From: CAZLLV01 sp964560325
Lineage (GTDB): Bacteria > Acidobacteriota > Thermoanaerobaculia > Multivoradales > DATKCC01
Assembly: GCA_964560325.1 (NCBI GenBank)
Contig: CAZLLV010000084.1
Coordinates: forward strand, 1 to 6,968
Length of the DNA: 6,968 nt
Direction: 5' to 3'
Notes under the pieces: model-generated
The model's database searches: none
The model's input: only the letters and a program-made list of their open reading frames with translations
What the model was told of the DNA's origin: nothing
Part shown: one piece after another, positions 5,201 to 6,968 of the stretch
Layout of the letters: each line of letters starts with the position of its first letter
Numbering within the stretch: the stretch's first letter is position 1
Made by a program: the position numbers and the translations under genes

Positions 5201-6968
5201 CGCGGCGGCCGAGGGCACCGTGTTGAGCAGGGTGGCCGCCGGGCCCGCCGAGGCCGCGCCGCCGTCGAGCAGCGCCAGGGCATCGGGCACCAGGAGCACC
5301 GTGCCGCCGGCGGCGAGCGGCGCGAAGATCTCGAAGATCGACAGGTCGAAGCAGACCGAGGTGACCGCCACCACCCCGGCGAGCTCTCGGGGTGCGAAGC
5401 GGTGCCGTGCCCAGTCGAGGAGCGCGGCCGCGCCGCCGTGGCGGATCGCCACGCCCTTCGGCCGGCCGGTCGATCCGGAGGTGTAGATGACGTGCGAGAG
5501 ATTCTCGGGATGGAGGCCGGAGAGGTCCGCCGGCTCCGGTGGCCGGACGCTCGCTGCTTCGGCCGCTCCGACCGGGTCCAGGGAGACGACCGGAAGGGCG
5601 GCCGCCGTCTCGGGCACCCGGTCCGTCACGGCCGGCGCGGTGACCAGCACCCGGGCGCGGCTGTCCGCCACCATGAACGCCAGCCGCTCGGCCGGGTACG
5701 CCGGATCGAGCGGCACGTAGGCGCCACCGGCGGCGAGCACGCCGAGGAGCGCCGCCACCAGGTCGGGGCCGCGCGGCAGCAGCACGGCCACCCGGACCTC
5801 CGGACCCACGCCCAGCTCCTGCAGCCGATCGGCGATCGACGTCGCGCGGGCGGCGAGCGCGCCGTAGGACCAGGTGCGGCCCTCCCAGGCGAGGGCCGGG
5901 GCCGCGGGATGGCGGCGGGCGGTGCCGAGGGGCCCGAGGATTCCGGCGTGGAGGAGGGCCGGCCCCTCGGCGGCCCTCCCGGCCGGCGCCGGTGCTCCCC
6001 AGTCGGCGAGCAGGTGGCGGCGAGCGCCGTCCGACAGCAGGTGCAGGGCGGCGACCGGGGTGTCGGGCGACCGCCCGGCGTGGTCGAGCAGGACGCCGAA
6101 AGCCTCGAGCCAGCGCTCCACGGTGGCGCGGACGAAGAGGTCCGCGTCGTAGCGCAGCAGGGCGTCGATCCCACCGTCGCGTTCCCCGACGGCGAGCTCC
6201 AGGTCGACCTGGGCAGCCGGGCTCTCGAGCGCCACGACCTCGAGCACGGTGCCGCCATCGGGCCGCGGCGTCAGGTCCGGACCGAGGCCGAGCCGCACAC
6301 CGTCCACACCCAGCGCGAAGGCGAGGAGCGGCTCCTCCTCGGGACGGCGCACCTGCTGCGGGACGAACAGGGCCTGGACCACCGGCGGACGGCTGGGATC
6401 GCGCACCGGCTGCAAGCGCTGGGCGAGCTCCGGAAAGGGCAGATCGGCGCCCTCCACCGCCGCGACCACGGCGCTCCCGATGCCGTCGAGGTGGGCGGTG
6501 AACGACGGGGTGCCCGGGAGCCGGGAGCGCACGGGGACGAGGTTGACGAAGTACCCGACGCTGTCGTCGAGGGCGGCCGATTCCGCGCCGCGCCCGCCCC
6601 GACCGGCGGTGGGTACGCCGACCAGGAGATCGTCGCGGCCGGTGACGCGGTGGAGAAGCGCGCTCCAGGCGGCGAGCAGCACGGTCGCGAAGGTCGCTCC
6701 GCGGGTGCGGGCCAGGCCGTGGACGCCGGTGGCGCCGGCCTCGAGGCGCAGCCGCACCTCGCCGCCCCGGAAACGCTGGCTCGGCGGTCGGAGCCGGTCG
6801 GTCGGCAGATCGAGCTCGAGTTGTGCTCCGGAGAGGGCCTCGCGCCATCCGTTCCAGAGCGAGGCGCCGCGCGGGTCGGAGGGGTCGGCGCTGGGCTGCT
6901 GGCGGCGGGAGGGTCGGGCCGAGGACAGGGCGGCCGGGGCCGGCCCCGGTTCCGGCGCGGCCGGATCG
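1634..6968 (-). CDS. Non-ribosomal peptide synthetase, 5' part truncated by window, ends at in-frame TGA
   Basis: Multidomain NRPS that activates an amino acid as its adenylate, loads it on carrier domains and condenses it into a peptide; cytosolic. The frame is open from the window edge (first whole codon 6967-6965), so the start lies outside. The GTG at 6757 lies inside a condensation domain and is not a start. Visible order: C1 C-lobe, A1, PCP1, C2, PCP2, N-lobe of C3, 1777 codons in all. Motifs seen: A3 YTSGSTGRPKG, A7 YRTGDL, A10 NGKVDRKAL, two carrier GGHSL sites, and two HHAVSDG condensation sites. The protein ends ...LQYADVAR at a TGA that replaces the conserved Trp of the C4 motif. 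In-frame NRPS coding continues downstream, so this is almost certainly not the natural C-terminus. Module 2 has no adenylation domain. NRPS identity is certain; the product is unknown. Confidence 0.95.
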   Translation of the reverse strand, partial: DPAAPEPGPAPAALSSARPSRRQQPSADPSDPRGASLWNGWREALSGAQLELDLPTDRLRPPSQRFRGGEVRLRLEAGATGVHGLARTRGATFATVLLAAWSALLHRVTGRDDLLVGVPTAGRGGRGAESAALDDSVGYFVNLVPVRSRLPGTPSFTAHLDGIGSAVVAAVEGADLPFPELAQRLQPVRDPSRPPVVQALFVPQQVRRPEEEPLLAFALGVDGVRLGLGPDLTPRPDGGTVLEVVALESPAAQVDLELAVGERDGGIDALLRYDADLFVRATVERWLEAFGVLLDHAGRSPDTPVAALHLLSDGARRHLLADWGAPAPAGRAAEGPALLHAGILGPLGTARRHPAAPALAWEGRTWSYGALAARATSIADRLQELGVGPEVRVAVLLPRGPDLVAALLGVLAAGGAYVPLDPAYPAERLAFMVADSRARVLVTAPAVTDRVPETAAALPVVSLDPVGAAEAASVRPPEPADLSGLHPENLSHVIYTSGSTGRPKGVAIRHGGAAALLDWARHRFAPRELAGVVAVTSVCFDLSIFEIFAPLAAGGTVLLVPDALALLDGGAASAGPAATLLNTVPSAAAELVRAEAVPASARTVCLAGEPLRGSLVDQLHEAGVREVWNLYGPSEDTTYSTEARVPRAADRHGEPTIGRPLAGSRAVVVDRSLRPVPAGVVGELLLGGPKLARGYLARPALTAERFGPDPFSDRPGERLYRTGDLVRWGADGELEFLGRLDQQVKIRGFRIELGEVEVALEALPGVGEAVAMARPVGGETALVGYVAPADGAAPAALDPRTVRDGVRERLPESMVPSVIVVLAALPRTPNGKVDRKALPPVDSGAPATDAGGADRGRGGPPATAAERLVARTWAAVLPALEEDAIGREDDFFRLGGHSLLVPRVAAGLGRELGAAAGERAGEGGRALPLAPFFEETTVAGLARRLERLPAAAARPASADPGAEPIRRLPRPLREAPPSPVQERLWFLEQLAPGSAAYVMAAAVELEGALRPAALAGAVTALVRRQAALRTTLPAVAGRPVQRIAPPSAWALPVVDLSGLPHPRSVAAARSLAEADARRPFVLAEGPLLRTLVVRRGRHDHLLLVAMHHAVSDGWSVAVLVRELGALYAARLAGRPAETVLPELPVQYADFTAWQRERLSEVRIAEEIAWWRGALEGAPASAGLPVDRPRQDTRRGRGRTLRRAIPRELARRVDAFARTAGATPFMVLLAAFGALVREAAAEGSGGAGAPADLVVGSPVAGRLRPETEGLIGAFVNTLPLRLDLTGRPGLRVLVDRARQAVLGAQAHQEVPFERLVEALAPERDLGRTPLFDVMLVFQGAEPELPALGDLAARALPVDAGGAKFDLTLSIEAEGGTGGYRTAWEYDRDLFDEASPALWADQLERLLDAALAAPEVALAELPVWRAEAWREWTRRRERRAATAGASATAAQVRRRPRATGRSSAQMTATETRIANLWQELLPFDPSRAPIGPDDDFFRIGGHSLLAARVAARLREDLADRRGGAGAGLPIRVLFESPTVAALARRIDREEAGRTGGPGQAAASAGASAAPPRPSSSPERRVAPLSFGQERLWFLDRLEGDRGRAAYVMPAAVRLTGALDRPTLARALAAVVGRHDVLRAVFLEPGDAEGDAPVQEVRYRVGRGRFLRGEEHREEAEAPVLPVVDLGRLDRAGAEARARELSAAEVRRGFDLAEGPLARFLLLALSGDEHLLVVALHHAVSDGWSVGVLTRELGALYRAFHRGDPPDLPPLRLQYADVAR
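2336..2578 (-). other. Peptidyl carrier protein domain PCP2 of the A-less module
   Basis: Carrier domain starting MTATETRIANLWQELLP, with phosphopantetheine site DDDFFRIGGHSLL and the serine codon at 2465-2467 (TCG). It closes with LPIRVLFESPTVAALARRID. All key residues are intact, so it looks able to receive a phosphopantetheine arm. Because no adenylation domain belongs to this module, it must be loaded by A1, by an enzyme in trans, or serve as a relay. A Gly/Ala/Ser/Pro-rich linker separates it from C3. Confidence 0.94.
2579..2722 (-). other. Arg/Ala-rich linker where the module 2 adenylation domain is missing
   Basis: Only about 48 codons separate the end of C2 from the start of PCP2, where a normal C-A-PCP module has an A domain of about 500 residues. 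The linker has WRAEAWREW followed by a low-complexity Arg/Ala/Thr stretch with ten Arg, and none of the A1-A10 motifs. The frame is continuous, so the loss is not a frameshift. The ATG at 2576-2578 opens the next domain (MTATETRIANLW) but has no purine-rich ribosome-binding site in front of it. Confidence 0.9.
2723..4045 (-). other. Condensation domain C2, complete
   Basis: All condensation motifs are present: C1 SPVQERLWFL (4007-4036), the catalytic C3 motif HHAVSDG (3629-3649), C4 YADFTAW ending in the Trp codon 3509-3511, C5 IGAFVNTLPLR (3128-3160), C6 HQEVPFERLVEAL (3014-3052) and C7 RDLGRTPLFDVMLVFQ (2957-3004). MHHAVSDGWS fits an L,L-type (LCL) condensation domain rather than a dual epimerase/condensation or cyclisation domain (which has DxxxxD). 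A small Gly/Ala-rich insertion (AAAEGSGGAGAPA) lies before DLVVGSPVAGR. Upstream is PCP1. Downstream there is no A domain, only a short linker and then PCP2. Confidence 0.95.
4124..4384 (-). other. Peptidyl carrier protein domain PCP1
   Basis: Carrier (thiolation) domain of module 1. The phosphopantetheine site reads DDFFRLGGHSLL, with the attachment serine encoded at 4274-4276 (TCG). A typical helix I (AAERLVARTWAAVL) precedes it, and the closing FFEETTVAGLARRLERL helix follows. A Gly/Glu-rich insertion (GAAAGERAGEGG) lies between helices II and III and makes the domain slightly longer than usual. It sits directly after A1 and should be loaded by it in cis. Confidence 0.95.
4445..5965 (-). 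other. Adenylation domain A1, complete, alanine/glycine-like specificity code
   Basis: Activates an amino acid with ATP and transfers it to a PCP thiol. All core motifs are readable: A3 YTSGSTGRPKG (5453-5485), A4 FDLSIFEIF (5324-5350), A5 NLYGPSEDTTY (5051-5083), A6 GELLLGG...ARGYL (4880-4924), A7 YRTGDL (4793-4810), A8 GRLDQQVKIRG with RIELGEVE (4697-4756), and A10 NGKVDRKAL with the catalytic Lys (4454-4480). Hand alignment to the GrsA-PheA pocket gives D-L-F-N-C-A-L-T-Y-K. This differs at one position from DLFNNALTYK, which I recall as an alanine (sometimes glycine) code in cyanobacterial NRPSs; substrate confidence is moderate. No insertion such as a methyltransferase is seen between A8 and A10. 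It is the only intact A domain in the window. Confidence 0.95.
6081..6968 (-). other. Condensation domain C1, C-lobe only (N-lobe outside window)
   Basis: Peptide-bond-forming domain in front of A1. Visible landmarks are LPTDRLRPP near 6795, LLAAWSALLHRVTGRDDLLV, the C5-type motif VGYFVNLVPVR (6527-6559), DLPFPELAQRLQ (6410-6445) and the closing RYDADLFVRATVERW. The HHxxxDG active-site motif is in the N-lobe, outside the window. The sequence differs from C2 and C3: YFVNLVPVR and DLPFPELAQRL resemble condensation domains that take their donor from an acyl carrier or PKS module. This subtype call is from memory and tentative. The first about 36 visible residues are a Pro/Ala/Ser/Arg-rich stretch where the C4 motif YxDFAVW would be expected. 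Confidence 0.85.

Noticed and set aside
4665..6848. Open frame of about 727 codons on the minus strand over C1 and A1
   Set aside because: Same reason: low-complexity Arg/Pro-rich translation caused by GC bias. The A1 motifs are all in the other frame.
1..6968. Promoters, terminators, CRISPR arrays, tRNAs, insertion sequences or attachment sites
   Set aside because: The whole window is continuous NRPS coding sequence on the minus strand. Repeated motifs are explained by domain paralogy.

Overview
The whole window is one stretch of a giant non-ribosomal peptide synthetase (NRPS) gene read from the minus strand. It enters at base 6968 and leaves at base 1, so neither the true start nor the true end is present. 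There is no intergenic space, RNA gene, mobile element or second operon member. Very high GC content (above 70% by eye), an almost fully G/C third codon position and Ala/Arg/Pro/Gly-rich linkers suggest a high-GC soil-type bacterium such as Acidobacteriota, Myxococcota or Actinomycetota. No taxonomic marker is present, so this is only a guess.

Reading 5'->3' on the minus strand, the domain order is: C1 (C-lobe only, rest outside the window), A1 (complete, all core motifs), PCP1, C2 (complete), a short Arg-rich linker with no adenylation domain, PCP2, C3, a fragment of about 89 residues from an adenylation domain (delta-A3), PCP3, and the first about 50 residues of C4. Three carrier domains are therefore served by a single intact adenylation domain. 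Module 2 has lost its A domain entirely. Module 3 keeps only the stretch around core motifs A6-A7, ending at the hinge position of motif A8.

The reading frame is interrupted once. A TGA at 1634-1636 lies in frame inside C3, exactly where the C4 core motif (YxDxxxW) needs its tryptophan. The paralogous C2 domain has TGG at the same place. On both sides the frame stays open and codes for good condensation-domain sequence: 1777 codons before the stop and 544 after it. This is a one-base nonsense change (or a read error), not a frameshift. In vivo it would end the protein after the N-lobe of C3 unless the UGA is read through.

If functional, PCP1 would be loaded by A1, whose specificity code reads as an alanine/glycine-like type. 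C1 would join that residue to an upstream donor. C2 and C3 would pass the chain over two carriers that must be loaded in trans, loaded by A1, or act only as relays. The combination of A-less modules, an A-domain relic and a nonsense codon suggests either an assembly line in decay or an unusual A-poor NRPS.
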